A DNA stretch of 64,000 nucleotides. It comes from Meghimatium bilineatum. Its lineage: Eukaryota > Mollusca > Gastropoda > Stylommatophora > Philomycidae. Shown here piece by piece: positions 45,550 through 57,689 of the stretch. The first letter of the stretch is position 1. Every line of letters begins with the position of its first letter. The position numbers and the translations under genes were made by a program. The DNA is taken from contig CM067306.1 in assembly GCA_034231615.1 (NCBI GenBank), positions 43,964,094 through 44,028,093 of the forward strand, read 5' to 3'. The notes beneath the pieces are model-generated. The model was not told the origin of the DNA. It saw only the letters and a list, made by a program, of their open reading frames with translations, and made no database searches.

Positions 45550-46321
45550 TTACAAGCTGAAAATAAATATATCTCCAACTTTCATAATAAGTAATTCACA
45601 CACGTCTCCTTCAAATTGAAAAAAAAGAGTGTATCCTCTCTCTCTATAACATAAAATTCATAACGGTCACAAATGAGACCCTGTCCTTTTTGTCCTTCAT
45701 TAATGATTTTATTATAACATTCTTCCACTTCATTTCCAAACAATCGTTTAAATAAGTATCCATGTAGAAGGTCCATTAAATACACCGTGTGAAGCCTTTC
45801 ACACGATCAATTCAGATAATCCACCGTACTATTCAGTTCCAACTGATCAAAGTTGGTCGCTATGATTCAACCACAACAACATGGACGATGGAAATCTCCA
45901 TCCTTCCATTCCATAAGACTTGCAAATAAAAACGATTTGCTTCATTCTTACCTTGACATTCAATTCTTTAAAATTACTATAACATATCTGACACAACTTG
46001 AATAACTTGAAAATTCAACTTATATGACCTTCTCTTTTTCTCGAGACATTACATGGTCTCTAACAATCAAGACAACTACTGTTCCTTTTTGGATACATCT
46101 TCGAGACTCACTACCTTTCTGCTCTAACTTTTGTTTTGTCTCTCGTCTAACTTACGTCATGTCGTATCTATGTCTTAACGTCATCTTTTTGCGCTAGTTA
46201 TTTCCAACTCTACTAAAACTTTCTAACACAAATTTTATGCACTATCTGTCAGGGATCATTGTTACATCTTTTCGAACCACCATTCTTGTTTCCACAAACA
46301 GACAGGCAGCAGACAACTTAC
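45550..46321. other. Intron 1, no further feature
   Basis: AT-rich intronic sequence next to the exon 1 donor. The ORF at 45,582-45,785 has no domain. Confidence 0.55.
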
Positions 46322-46698
46322 CTGTATGTAATATCCCATATTAGCTGAGGTAAGACGTTGAAGAATGCAACAAAAAGATCAGCCAATGACAGATGAAGAA
46401 TCATTAAGTGCATGCGTGACTGGCGATGTCGTGTTTTAGATAGTGAAAATATAACACAGCTGTTTCCGATAACAGCAAGAAATAAAATGGTCGCGCTAAC
46501 AACAACTTCAATAACGGCGAAGTCCTCATCTCTGGCGAAATAAGAAGTCGTGTTTGTAACACTTTGGATATTTGTGGCGGTTGTATTGTTACCTATTGCA
46601 ACAAAAATATTCTTCGTGGATGAGAGGTTATAGACATCTGATGTCATTGTATCCCTATTTTCTAGCATAATATCCAACTCCATCAAGCTACTGGACAC
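46322..46698 (-). CDS. Oxytocin/vasopressin-family GPCR, exon 1 (N-terminus, TM1, TM2)
   Basis: This is the first coding exon of a peptide-hormone receptor that would sit in the plasma membrane and bind an oxytocin/vasopressin-type nonapeptide. The 126-residue translation has an extracellular N-terminus with sequons at N24, N37/N38 and N49. TM1 spans about residues 61-86 with the class A GN pair at 78-79. A short basic first intracellular loop ([10 protein letters not shown]) follows. TM2 spans about 98-122 with LAD (D107 = D2.50) and the run [11 protein letters not shown], which is characteristic of this family. The exon ends at a consensus donor (CAG|GTAAGT, last exon base 46,322) in phase 2. 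Exon 2 at 16,009-16,107 continues the same codon (AG|G, Arg) into FEGGSF. The start is the first ATG of the open frame; 5' UTR exons cannot be excluded. It is the only clearly intact host gene part besides exon 2. Subtype (oxytocin-like or vasopressin-like) cannot be decided from TM1-3. Confidence 0.9.
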
Positions 46699-46863
46699 AA
46701 TGGACTATCATTTGTGCAGGTTGAACATTTCGCAGCTGCAGTGTTTTAAATATCTCTTTCGCAACTTATACATCTATACTTGTTGTAAGCGATATACATA
46801 GTTCCTGCCACAGGTCTGAAAACCGATAACAAATAACAACACAAGTGCAGAAAATAAAATAAA

Positions 46864-47008
46864 GATAAGATAAGATAAGATAAGATAAGATAAGATAAGA
46901 TAAGGTAAGGTAAGGTAAGGTAAGGTAAGGTAAGGTAAAGTAAGGTAAGGTAAGGTAAGGTAAGGTAAGATAAGATAAGATAAGATAAGATAAGATAAGA
47001 TAAGATAA
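46864..47008. repeat. Pentanucleotide array, 8 x GATAA, 13 x GGTAA-type, 8 x GATAA
   Basis: An uninterrupted 29-unit array with a fixed 5-bp period. The first eight units are GATAA, the next thirteen are GGTAA (one reads AGTAA), and the last eight are GATAA again. It lies 166 bp upstream of the receptor start codon, in the probable promoter or 5' UTR. Poorer tetranucleotide repeats (GGCA, GACA, GATA types) continue to about 47,190. Confidence 0.95.
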
Positions 47009-47014
47009 GATGGG

Positions 47015-48070
47015 TGATTGGGTTTATATAGGCAGGCAGGCAGGCAGACAGACAGATGAATGGATGTATTGGTAAGTATGTAGGTATTTAGGTAGATATG
47101 TATGTAGATATATCGATAAATAGATGATGGAAATAAATCATTATAACAATAGCTATCAACTGCATGTGGATATATAGATAGATAGATGATCGTTCCTGAC
47201 ATAAAAATTTGGCATGTATGAAATGTTTTGATGCTCTGTGCCGGCCTAGCGCTACACAAAACACATTTTAATCTCAAACTTTGTTCACATTTGTTGTGAT
47301 CTAATCGTCATATTCAATTATTCATCTTGAATCCAATTGAAGATCTGAAATGTAAGATACAAGAAATTATCAATTTATGTGTCAATGTGTCCAATAGCTC
47401 GTTTAAGTTATTGCAGAGGCTGCCGGTGTCAAAACAGACATAACTAAGATTGCAATTATTAAGTTTTACTCCATAGAAAATCAAAATTATCTATCAGCTA
47501 CAAACATTGCCATTAGAAAAATAAGAATCATATCTTACTGGCTTCAGGACACATGAAGTGAATTTGAGAATATTTTAACAAATCGAATGAACATGTTTTT
47601 ACAAGCTTCTGTGCATATAATTTTTCAATATATGAAATATTTTTTTCAAAATTGGCAAGATGAAGCAATGTTGAGCTTCCATATTAGGAAATTTGATCAT
47701 GAGTGAGACAACCATACAACTTTATAACAACAGTTACTTACGTAAAACACAAGGTATCTACGTTTTACACAGCAGAGACCAATTGAACAAATTGTAGATA
47801 ACAGTATAAAAGACAGACTAAAAAAGTATGTCAACTACAATGTCTTTATCACGTAAAAAATATAAGACGAACAGAAAATAAATAATACAATTAATAATAA
47901 TATCACAAATGTACTATACTTATATATGACATTTAGGAACGAAAAACTATAATAGTGCTGATGATGTTGTCATGTTACATGTAACTTGATATCACACACA
48001 AACTACACGTATTATTGTGTCGCGGAGACGCATACTAAAAACATAGAACATTAAAACGTCGTCATCATTA
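47015..48070. other. Upstream region of receptor gene, no recognised feature
   Basis: AT-rich. Some tetranucleotide-rich sequence lies up to 47,190. Promoter elements cannot be assigned without transcript data. Confidence 0.5.
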
Positions 48071-48079
48071 TTCAATCAA

Positions 48080-48310
48080 TTATCTTGCTACAGCGACAAT
48101 AGCTACAATGAACTGTGTAATTCGCTTCATGTCATCCATGGAAATCCTCAGGTTTAAGTACCGTCTCGTAAACCATATTTTCTCCTTCTCTTCTTGTGAC
48201 CGTTTCTGTGGCATCTGCATACCATAAAACACAGAGAAACTACCACTGTCACCATTCATTTCAATGGTGATGGTCATCATGCTGCCATCGATATCCAGGT
48301 CACTGTCCTC
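48080..48310 (-). CDS. Short unassigned ORF, possible terminal exon
   Basis: The minus-strand frame opens after a TGA near 48,315 and reads SEDSDLDIDGSMMTITIEMN, later KEKIWFTRRYLNLRISMDDM, ending IVAIVAVAR and a stop. Its amino acid mix is protein-like rather than repeat-like, and it is not similar to any TE motif I know. It could be a last coding exon of an upstream gene, or a decayed gene piece. About 75 codons at most; no function is proposed. Confidence 0.3.
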   Translation of the reverse strand, partial: EDSDLDIDGSMMTITIEMNGDSGSFSVFYGMQMPQKRSQEEKEKIWFTRRYLNLRISMDDMKRITQFIVAIVAVAR

Positions 48311-49084
48311 AGATCATACACCACAGATGACAGATATAAGTACACTCTTGAAAATCGATTTATTTTTGGGTTTGGTACCCCCAAACCCTTTGGACTTAAC
48401 CCAGAACATTGATTTGTTTAAATTTGTGTTGGTGTGGTTCTTACTGTATTGCTATCCATGTTGTATTGGGTAATAATTTATCATATATGTTGTCATATCC
48501 CGTCCAATTTTCAACAAAACATGCTTCCATGGCTACATGTTTCCATATACATCATTGTCACAGCAAGTCGGGCTATAGTAGTTTTAATATTTAATCCTTG
48601 TTTCAACCTTTGCATAACACGGACGCGCAATGATAATATTAATTTCTATTGTCTGATTAGATAGCAAGTTATATGCATAATAATGCATAAAACATAAGCA
48701 TTTTTATTTTGTTTAGGCATTTACTATTGTAGAAATATACATATATTTATTATAAACTTTTAAATGTTATATAAAAGTTTTTAATTACACTTAATAGAAC
48801 TATACACAGGGCTACAGAAAAATCCAAGTATGTCGGCACTTCCGGTATATTTTCTAATTATTCCTAACGGTATTTCCGGTACTCTGTATATCCAGGAAGA
48901 CTACTTGAGATTAGGGATCGCAATACCGGGCCCTTTTATCAAAACCCTTTATTTTCGATATTGAAGTTTTCGAGTAAGGGGATCCCGATGTTTTCAATAT
49001 TTAGAGAAGAGTTCGTCAAGATTAGAGGTGACGATTAATCAATGAAATAAAAACATTCAGAAAAATTAAGTATTAGGTCTGCTG

Positions 49085-49540
49085 ATTATCCTCTTCGCAC
49101 ACCGGACACGTTAATAGGTGCTGCGCTCTCCGCTTCAGCAAATATCTCAGGGTATAATGGCTGATGGTTCCGTTTCTATACTGGCTCACTGCTCTTTTTG
49201 AAATCTTTGTCAGGGGTTCTCTGCAGGGCCACGCCCATCCTCACGCCCAATTCGCGCATTCTCAATATTGAATCATACTCATTCATCTCAAAATATTATG
49301 ATCGTAAGGACTCACGAAGAGCAATAAGTATGTCTGCTCGGTCCATTGTCTGACCATCTGTTGTGGTGGCGAGGCTAGCTAATTGGTCGGACCGTTCGTT
49401 TCCCTGCACGCCTGTGTGTCCGGGGATAAAGATAAGAGTGAGTTTTCGTAGTGATGCCAGAATTTTAGCTCTCTCTAATGACTTGACCCATCCCCTACGG
49501 ACATCACATGTTTTGACTTTCTGAATCACATTCAGTGAGT
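49085..49540 (-). pseudogene. LINE RNase H fragment inside the hAT-like element
   Basis: The minus strand reads VRRGWVKSLERAKILASLRK then TLIFIPGHTGVQGNERSDQLA, the last RNase H motif, then DRADILIALRESL. Same family as 34,253-37,800. Confidence 0.85.
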
Positions 49541-50329
49541 CATTTAGTATGCACGCATGGGAATAGGCTTGAGATTGTGACTATAGGGCGGCTATTCAGA
49601 AAAATATCACATTTTAACGTTTAATAAGCTTTTAACAATAACTCAATTGTCTAACTTCAGACTTTAATTAAACGAACAAAAATAATATTCTTAACTTTTT
49701 AATTTAAATAGTTTTATTAATCAAATATTATTTTTTAATCTGGTTTTTTTTAATGTTTTGACAAATTTAGATAATGAGATCGTAAAAATTACAACGTGTC
49801 AAATGTTTGATCGCTAAATTTTCAGAGCTTATGGTCACAAACGTAACATGATTAAGAGAACACCAGCTTAGACTCCACATTTAAGTTTATCTTTTTCTAG
49901 GTCCCTCATTTCTTTCTATCAACCTGGAGGAGAAATAAATTATTATAACAGTAAATGTAAATACTTAAATTTCAATCGAATTGTTTTGAAGTGTACAACA
50001 TTTTTTAAATGTTTACATTTTCATGTCAAAGTTTGGCGAACTACCGTACAGTAACACTAGGCAATTCAGCCTGGACATAATATCTCAAGTATTATTATAT
50101 CTCCAAAAAAAAATAGTGAAGTGAATTATAATTTTTTTTTAAATTTAGAAAATAGAAGTAACATAATTTTTCTGTGTCTTAAACTTAATGGATTTTATTA
50201 TGAAAATACGGATATAATCTTAGCTTGCAATATGTCAGTACTTTGGCATAATTATAGAAAATCTAGCGTGGCAGATCATGGATGGCACAGGCTGAAGGCA
50301 CACTGTGAAGAGTATGTGAATTGGAAGAA

Positions 50330-51060
50330 ATAGGAAAGGTAAGTGAATGGGTGAAGGTAGACATTCATAAGAAATCATTGACTAAAGTAATAATACAACT
50401 AGACAAAGCGTGTCGAAATTGGACGGGTGTCAGGATACAGTGCATGAACTCGCCCAGCTTCACTTGAAACCACAAGATATAACAGAAACACACATAAATG
50501 CGGTTGTGGTTTTGTTGCCTACAGATACAGCATGAAGTTGGTTGAGAAATCTTCAGCATGTTCCACTGTCACATCGAGCATGAGAATGGAGATAGAGGGA
50601 GTTACAGCAGCACTTAATTGGTTGATAACTGATACATCAACACACTCGGTAATACTCACAGACTTTCAAAGCATGCTGCGCAAGATAGAATAGTTCATGC
50701 TTAGAAAGGAATGATGGGACTTATTGAACAATTCAATTGTCCAGAGTATTACATAGATATACTGCCCTGGTCATGATGGGATCAGAGGACACGAGAGAGC
50801 CGACTTATTGGCAGGAAATGCGGCGATAGACGGCACAATGCTGAGAAGAGATTAAACAGATTTAATCAAGGCAGCAATAAATTAATTTCAAGATGAAGAT
50901 GATGACCATAAGGCTGAGAACGTACACATACAGAGAATTTTAGAAATGGGAGTATCTAGAGGTGATGGAAGAAAACGTAAATTTGTTTGAAAGTCCCGAA
51001 GATCACACAATCAACATCTGACCAGGACTCTGACTTATAGAAATCCCCGCATACTGTGAA
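50330..51060 (+). pseudogene. LINE RNase H fragment inside the hAT-like element (plus)
   Basis: Broken frames with SMRMEIEGVTAALNWL (Glu helix), ILTDFQSMLRKIE (Asp) and CPGHDGIRGHERADLLAGNA (terminal motif), then ILEMGVSRGDGRKRKF. More decayed than the minus-strand piece. Confidence 0.8.
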
Positions 51061-51649
51061 GCCAGTTTCTAATCAAGAATCAAGAAATATAGAAAATCAT
51101 ACAACAAAATACTTTTGTTATAAAAATGTCCATCATGATTCGAGTGCAACGTGTTATTATTTCCATATAATTCATATAACAGATAAACTGTTAACGTATG
51201 TCAAAATTCGATCTTCGTTCACGTATACAGTTTATTATTTGTCATAATATGAAAACAGTTACTTACCATCCCGTACATTCACGTCACGACTCACGTCACT
51301 CGAGACTTACACGATACACACGCACGACATAAAAATAAAACTAATTACAACACATGCTTCTTTACAAATGGAACAAAGAATACAAATCTAGTCCATCGGT
51401 CGTGTCCCAACAAGAGACACATGGTGTGAGGATTCAAACAACACATAAATTATTGACATGTTTTGCTTTAAGTACGGCATGGAAAGTTACCTTTGGAAAA
51501 TACGAAAAGTGATTTATATTATTGAAAAATGATATACCGAAAATCCCGATTTTCATAATTCAATCCTGGTATTTTGAAGCATCCGTTTTTAGTCCAACAT
51601 CCTGGTATTTTCGAAAGATGGGATCCCGGTTTGCGACCCCTACTTGGGA

Positions 51650-52270
51650 TATAATTTCCCATTCGTTCTGCCTAGATTCTCGTGTCGCATCTTTGAATTT
51701 ATATGTGGCAGGCATATGCTCTATTTTCTTCATATCAATGTCCTTAACATTTTTCAGCTACATCGTTATTGCTTACCCCTTCCCTCCCCCAACGCTTTGG
51801 ATGTTTTTTTCCTTTCGCTACCCGTACTACTGCTCTTGCTTTACACCACGATTATTGCATAAATGATCATATCTAGGTTTTGGTTTGATAAACTATCACG
51901 ATTTAGGAATGGGGTTGTCAGGATTTTTATTGTTTGCCGAGTACCTGAATTCCCGTTTGGGTTTGCCTTCAACGTTTATTTACCTTTAATTATCAGAACT
52001 GTACCGGATATATGGTAGCTATATTGAGGATCATGAAAATAATCATCATATTGAAAATATTTTCCAACTAATAATTCCAACGGCATTTTTAATTCCCACA
52101 CAAAATTTAAATTATATGCGTTACATATTAGATGATACACATTATTTTAAAGCTGGGCAACGCGGTGGAATATGCTAGAAATAGTGCCTTATTTCGAACA
52201 ATACCCTGCATATTTTAGGCAACATTCCTCCACTTTTTTTAACCTTGCATTAATATATCCTGCTATAAGA
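51650..52270. other. No recognised gene
   Basis: AT-rich unassigned sequence between the hAT-like element and a LINE fragment. Confidence 0.5.
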
Positions 52271-52274
52271 CAAT

Positions 52275-52645
52275 GTGTCCTTGTTCCTTCTTCTTCTTCT
52301 TCTGTGTTCAGCATCTGTGGACATCCTATATTGGCAGGCCTGTCGTCATGACGAAGTCCACTGTCTTCTCCAGGTCAGAGCGGCTGCCCCATAGCTGTTG
52401 CCTCAAGTCTGTATCATCTGGCCAGGTCTGCTGTCTCTGCTCTTTGTATGTTGGGAAGTCATGAAGTATGTGTTCCAGGGTCTGGGTTCCGGATTCACAT
52501 GGACATTCATCTGTGTATGAGATCCTCAATCGGTAAATGTGACCCAACAGTCTGCAGTGGCCAGTTCTAAGGCGAAATATTGTGGTCTGTTGATATCTTT
52601 GGAGGAGATGTATTGCATCATGTTTGTATTCCTCTTCTATTTGTT
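52275..52645 (-). pseudogene. LINE C-terminal fragment (post-RNase H), GAA tail
   Basis: The minus strand reads FRLRTGHCRLLGHIYRLRIS, CPCESGTQTLEHILHDFPTY and DLRQQLWGSRSDLEKTVDFV. This is the C-terminal zinc-like region of the 13.6-kb LINE group, a different subfamily. It ends in a GAA repeat. Confidence 0.85.
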
Positions 52646-52769
52646 TCTTCCCCTTTGCTGTGTATGTGTTGTGGATTATTGTTTTTGCTTCATCCTTGTT
52701 CTATCTGCACGTATGGTCCACAGTTCCACATTGACTCCTTTTGCATCTTCTTACCATGCACCGATATGG

Positions 52770-53035
52770 GTGTATATTCTTTATATGCGCATATATGAGT
52801 GTATATTCTTCACATGCGCATATATGAGTGCATATTCTTCACATGAGCGGATATGAATATGTATTCTTCACATTCGCGGATATGAGTATATATTTCTCAC
52901 ATGCGCATATATAAGTGTACATTCTTCACATGTACGGATATGATTGTATATTCTTCACATGCGAATATATTCTTCACATGCGTGGAAGAGTGTATATACC
53001 TCACCAGCTCCTATATGAGTGTATATTCTTCACAC
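52770..53035. repeat. ~30-bp minisatellite
   Basis: About eight units of GAGTGTATATTCTTCACATG then CGCATATAT, diverging toward the right. Confidence 0.9.
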
Positions 53036-53259
53036 CTGATGATCAAATCGATACTCGATCTCCAGTGCTTTGTGGTGTAATAGCTCACTTCGATCCAAGT
53101 GTGAGGGAGACGATTATGGATATACAGCTAACCATTAATCGGTCGAGTCGAAATCGACCAGTCCAAAACAATTATACAATATACATCATCCTTCAATCTA
53201 GTTTTTGGGAACATCCGAAGTTATAAATCAGGGACACAAATTATGAAAATCATATTACA

Positions 53260-55060
53260 GAGGATCATGTAAATAGCTTGTTGGCTTCCTGCAACACAAT
53301 TACAGCGGGGCTGGACCATACAGTACCAGGACATGAAGTTGTTAGATGACGTAGGAATACAAGTAGGAAATCTGGAGGTGAGGGAAGGAAAAGCAGTTTT
53401 TTTAAAGACCCGAAGAACGCGTAATCAACACTTGACTGGGACTCTGAGTCTACATACACTGAGATGGCTGCTGGAATTGAGAGCGGAGTACTTATGGAAG
53501 GTGTCTCGCGTGCTGTGATGCTAGTTTCTAATCAAGAATCATCAAATCAAGAATAATGTCAATGACAAGACTATGTATCGGAGTGACAGTATTAGATATT
53601 GGAGAGTAACATTTGACCAGAGCCTGCCATGCAAATATAATGTGGACATTATCCAGAATAGTGAACATGATCTGGTAGCGCTAAAAACAATGCAGCTGTG
53701 GATATAGAACAGATGTTATGTGGTCCATTTTTCAACAACTGGTCTTATTGATGATAGGTTATTTCCTGGGATTTCATATACTGTCAACTGCAAATGGGAA
53801 CGGTTGGAGAGCATTCAAAACGACGGTGTGCGGATAGCCTCCGGGTATATGCGTGTTATTGTGGTGTGAGACACGTGCTTGAGTTAATATGTATCACATC
53901 AAGGCATGCACTAACGCGAGTGAAATATCTATATGAGAATGTCATGTGACAAGGGGTATCCCTTACACAAAAACATGTTCAAGACTCCAAAGATGTGTGT
54001 CGTAGATTGCAGGCGCAAAGAGGATGATTGCCTAGGTCACTTCTGTTGAGAAAATACTCAAAGGGAAAGAGCTGGTGAAACACTATCACGCTATTCATTC
54101 ATTAGGTGCTATGTTGGCTGCCGTAGGCGATCATGGCTCTTCACAGTTCTAATTTCCAGTATTATGTATCAAGAACGTTGTTTTGATACTCTGCTGTGCC
54201 AGGTTGTCAAGCTGTCTAATATTTTGTCACGTTGTCGTCCTCTGTCTCTGTTGCTTTCAATCTTGCCTGTTTTGACTATGCTCTCCAAACCTCCTTGTCT
54301 CATAACGTGGCCAAAAAATTAAGATTCTCTTTTCATCAAGGTATAGAAAGGCTATAATTATACTCCACAGGTAGTACGGGGATTGGTGTACTGGGAAAAG
54401 TTGATGTAGAAATCAAACAACTGTTAATACTCGTAGATAACACGGAAGAGAATAATGTGGTAAAAAATGTGGAACGGTTCTGTGCAGTGAAGGTTAATAT
54501 ATGGATGAGCTTTTTCTGTAATTCTAAGAGGTAAAGTCATTGCTTAAAAGTGTGGAGCGTACAACAACCTTCAGCATGAGAATGAATAACGGGGCAGTTA
54601 CGTTCTAATTGGATCTAAGAAACGGACACTATCAGGGCGTCATTGTGCTGTACTCTAAATCCGCACAAATTAGGATGGATGGCTGCCTTATGAGTGGATA
54701 GATTATATTGGGGTTTCATACCTCCAAGAATATAGTGGCTATATTGTCCTGGTCATACTGAGTTGATGGTAATGAAAGCGCCGACAGACTAGTATCAAAA
54801 GTAACTTTGTTTTTTAACAAAAATAAATGTGATAAAAAAACAACAGATGGCAGTGGACGGAGGGCGTGAATTAAATATGTATACCGTTTGTTGGACGAGG
54901 ACACCGTGTTGGATGAGGCTGTTTTGGAGAAATTGAGGGAGTTTGGAATTTCTCGAAGAGATAGTAGAGGGGGGACCGATTGACGAGTAGAACTAGAAAA
55001 TAATACATATAACACGCCATGGGCACTATCAGCATACATAGCCTTCGCCATCTGATGAAA
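53260..55060 (+). pseudogene. Decayed LINE (RT thumb, RNase H) interrupted by another LINE tail
   Basis: In order: a C-terminal piece (53,330-53,530, TRRTRNQHLTGTLSLHTLRW), RT thumb (53,585-53,860, YWRVTFDQSLPCKYNVDII), a minus-strand LINE tail at 54,100-54,345, then RNase H pieces (54,560-54,800, STxSMRMNNGAVT and WSYxVDGNESADRL) and the C-terminus (LLDEDTVLDEAVLEKLREFG). Same group as 34,253-37,800. The C-terminal piece standing first shows two copies or a rearrangement. Confidence 0.75.
54100..54345 (-). mobile_element. LINE 3' fragment inserted in the decayed LINE
   Basis: Reverse complement of the 58,255-58,470 LINE end (CCAGTATTATGTATCAAGAA, GGCGATCATG). Confidence 0.8.
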
Positions 55061-55064
55061 GAGA

Positions 55065-57685
55065 TGGAACTCAATATGAGAATGCTAAGAGTCCACCGTT
55101 ATCGGTTTAGATAATCACTAATCAGTAAGCCTTCCTATCGTCACCAGGTGACTAGTTTGTACCTGCTCTGCGCCATGACGATTCACCACCTATTGTGGCT
55201 TTGAGCTATACATGCCAAAACATGTCCCTGAGTGAAAATCTCCGAGAAGGCAGTAATCAGAGATTTAGGCTTGGGTTACTAAGTCTATCTCGTATGATAT
55301 TTTCCTTTTTCATCTAGTCTGTGAACTTATTTACCTCTTGTAATTGGAATGTCAATTGGCAATGTGTCCTCGGGTACTGGCCTGTATCGCGACTGTGAGC
55401 GTGGTTCTGATATAGGACAATGTTCAACAGTAAAGTTAGACTATGGTTGATTAGTCTTAGATTAGGTTTAGTTCACCGACGTCATGAGCACGTCGTCCAA
55501 ATTTTAGCTTCCGCACATATTTTCCTCGGACCGGGACGGTATAGCGTCTTCTCCTATTTCCCTTCTACCTCATCTGCAGCTGGAAGAGGGATGATGGGTG
55601 TTCTAGACCATTAACACTATTCCAGATATATTTCCTAATTTCATTGTCCAAATTTATTCCCATGTGCACTTTCCCCTGCTCTCCAATGCTGTTAACAAAA
55701 TAAGTCATAAAACAACCTATCAACGAGACACAGTAGGTTGCTTTATGGCTTATTTTGGTAACAAATACCATTTTTTTCATTATATGTCCTGTGTTATCCC
55801 ATCCACCCATTTCCTGTTTAGGGTTGTTACCCGACACTCAAACTTGTATCCATTGAGTCTCAAATGCCGTGCTTCTACACCCGTGCCTTTGTTCTCAATA
55901 TTGGCAACTAACCTCCGAGGACGTTTCACTGATCTCGCTCTCGTAAGAGCTAGGTTTGGCTTTGTTTTCTCGCTTCAATTGGATGTTTACTAATATTGTT
56001 TTAAACAATTAAACGGAAATCATAACTTATAGTGCACTCAGTTTATCCAGCATCAGAAAATTAGCTAAATTTGCACATTAAACCAGAGGAGCTATTTCCA
56101 GTCTCAGTTTGAGTGTTCATAACTGTGAATATATGATATATAATTCAGCACGTTTAATATGTAAATAGATTATATGTTATTCACCATCAACTATTGGACT
56201 ACAGTGAAATAAATATAAAATCATAATTATATCCACTAATTACTTTATAAGCGAGTACGCCTCCGCACATCATTGGACAAAACTACATGTTGACCTGTAC
56301 GATGAATGGCCACGGTTTGTATCGATGGAATGAGAGAAGAAAAGAAAGGTTTAGATAGTTTAGTATTTTGGCATGGTAAAGAGTCTACAACTATCCTGAT
56401 TCAAGACACTAGCGAAAAAAGGTTATGGAAATCCAACCGACTATGTCAGCCGGCACCCACTTGAGTAGAAACAGTGCATGAGTTAAAAACATAAAACATA
56501 ATGTTGGTATTGTGATGCAAATATAGATCTGGAAACGTATATAGAAAGATGGATGAATGAATAATTACCTTCTTTCAATGTCCACCGTCAGCTTTCATAT
56601 AACCTTCCCAGAATTCATTAAATTGTTATGAGGTAACAGTTCATGCGCTCGCATTCTGTCGACTTTTTCACGCGTTTGCGGTGATATCTTGCTGACACAA
56701 ATCTGATTATCTCACGAGCTTGTCTTTCTACCAGACCTCAAACAACACAATGTTGTGACTGTGGGTAGCAGTGGGCTTGCGCAATTTAATAATGAAGTCG
56801 AACATTTAGTTGCTGTCCATAAATGACGTCTACAATTAGGGACGGAAGGGGGGGGGTTTCCAACAAGCTTTACAATCGTTCACAAAATGATCGGGGGGGG
56901 GGAATTGACAAAAGTTTACATGGACAACGATGTTTGTATAGACCAGTTAAATTGTTTAGAATATATGGTACTTTAATAATTATCCATACGAATACTGTAC
57001 CTCAAAACGTAGCCAATTATTAAAATGAGACATGTTAGTTCAACAGAAATATCATTCAACGTGACTCATTTTTAAATGGTTGCTATCGACACAAAGCAAA
57101 CCTAGTGACCAATGACAATTGTGTGAAACGTCGAATGAGTCAGTTTAGAATGCTGTTATCAAATGTGTCAAAAGGTCTTATGCTGAAGATTGGTCACGAT
57201 TCAAACATGTCCAATTAATTATAAATAGAATACCAGTCACATATTAGGCATCTTAAAACGAGTCATTTATTATATCGTCATCGTTGTCATCATTCACAAG
57301 AGATGGTATTTGACTTTTCCCGTGATTTGCATTGGTTATCAGCACACATTATACACAATGTGACCTATGAAAATCACGAGGAAATTCAAATAGTGTTAAT
57401 ATATATATTACCAGACATTTCAATATAAAATTACTTTTCTTGAGTAATTGTTTTGTAGCATATCCTATTTGCATGTACGAAGGGAAGTACGCTGCATGTA
57501 CCAAGATGACAATGATAATTACCGCATCACTGACGAATCAAGACTGCATCATCTTAAAGGTACATTTTATTGATCATCATTGTTAAGGTAAAGTTAGCTG
57601 AGCTGCACCATAGCTATCTTTAATACATGCCAAGCATGTACTTTTAACCAAGGGTGCACAGAGGCCTTAAGACTTGCTTTTAAAG
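55065..57685. other. No recognised gene
   Basis: Mixed AT-rich sequence with two G-homopolymer runs near 56,849 and 56,893 and one imperfect palindrome (listed separately). The short ORFs (for example 55,664-55,993) lack domains. Confidence 0.5.
55691..55762. repeat. 29-bp inverted repeat with 14-bp loop
   Basis: The arms match at 26 of 29 positions (left arm begins GTTAACAAAATAAG; right arm ends CTTATTTTGGTAAC). Confidence 0.85.
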
Positions 57686-57689
57686 TAAT

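Larger units (their letters stand above)
16108..46321 (-). other. Intron 1 of the receptor gene (30.2 kb), packed with transposons
   Basis: The intron runs from the GTAAGT donor of exon 1 to the TTACAG acceptor of exon 2, which are compatible in phase. It contains a MULE-like element, copies of a 1.2-kb noncoding repeat, several LINEs and SINEs, the Penelope palindrome complex, a Ty3/gypsy element and minisatellites. Internal alternative exons were not recognised. Confidence 0.8.
48912..51642. mobile_element. hAT-like DNA transposon with 8-bp target duplication, LINE pieces inside
   Basis: The left end is TAGGGATCGCAATACCGGG (48,912-48,930). The right end is the reverse complement of TAGGGGTCGCAAACCGGG (51,625-51,642). 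Immediately outside lie CTTGAGAT (48,904-48,911) and CTTGGGAT (51,643-51,650), an 8-bp duplication with one mismatch, as expected for hAT elements. No transposase is recognisable. The interior carries an RNase H LINE fragment on the minus strand (49,085-49,540) and another on the plus strand (50,330-51,060). It is either a nonautonomous element or an old one whose centre was replaced. Confidence 0.75.

Noticed and set aside
46774-47277. 167-residue ORF with LSYLILPYLT repeats
   Set aside because: Translation of the pentanucleotide array and adjacent microsatellites.
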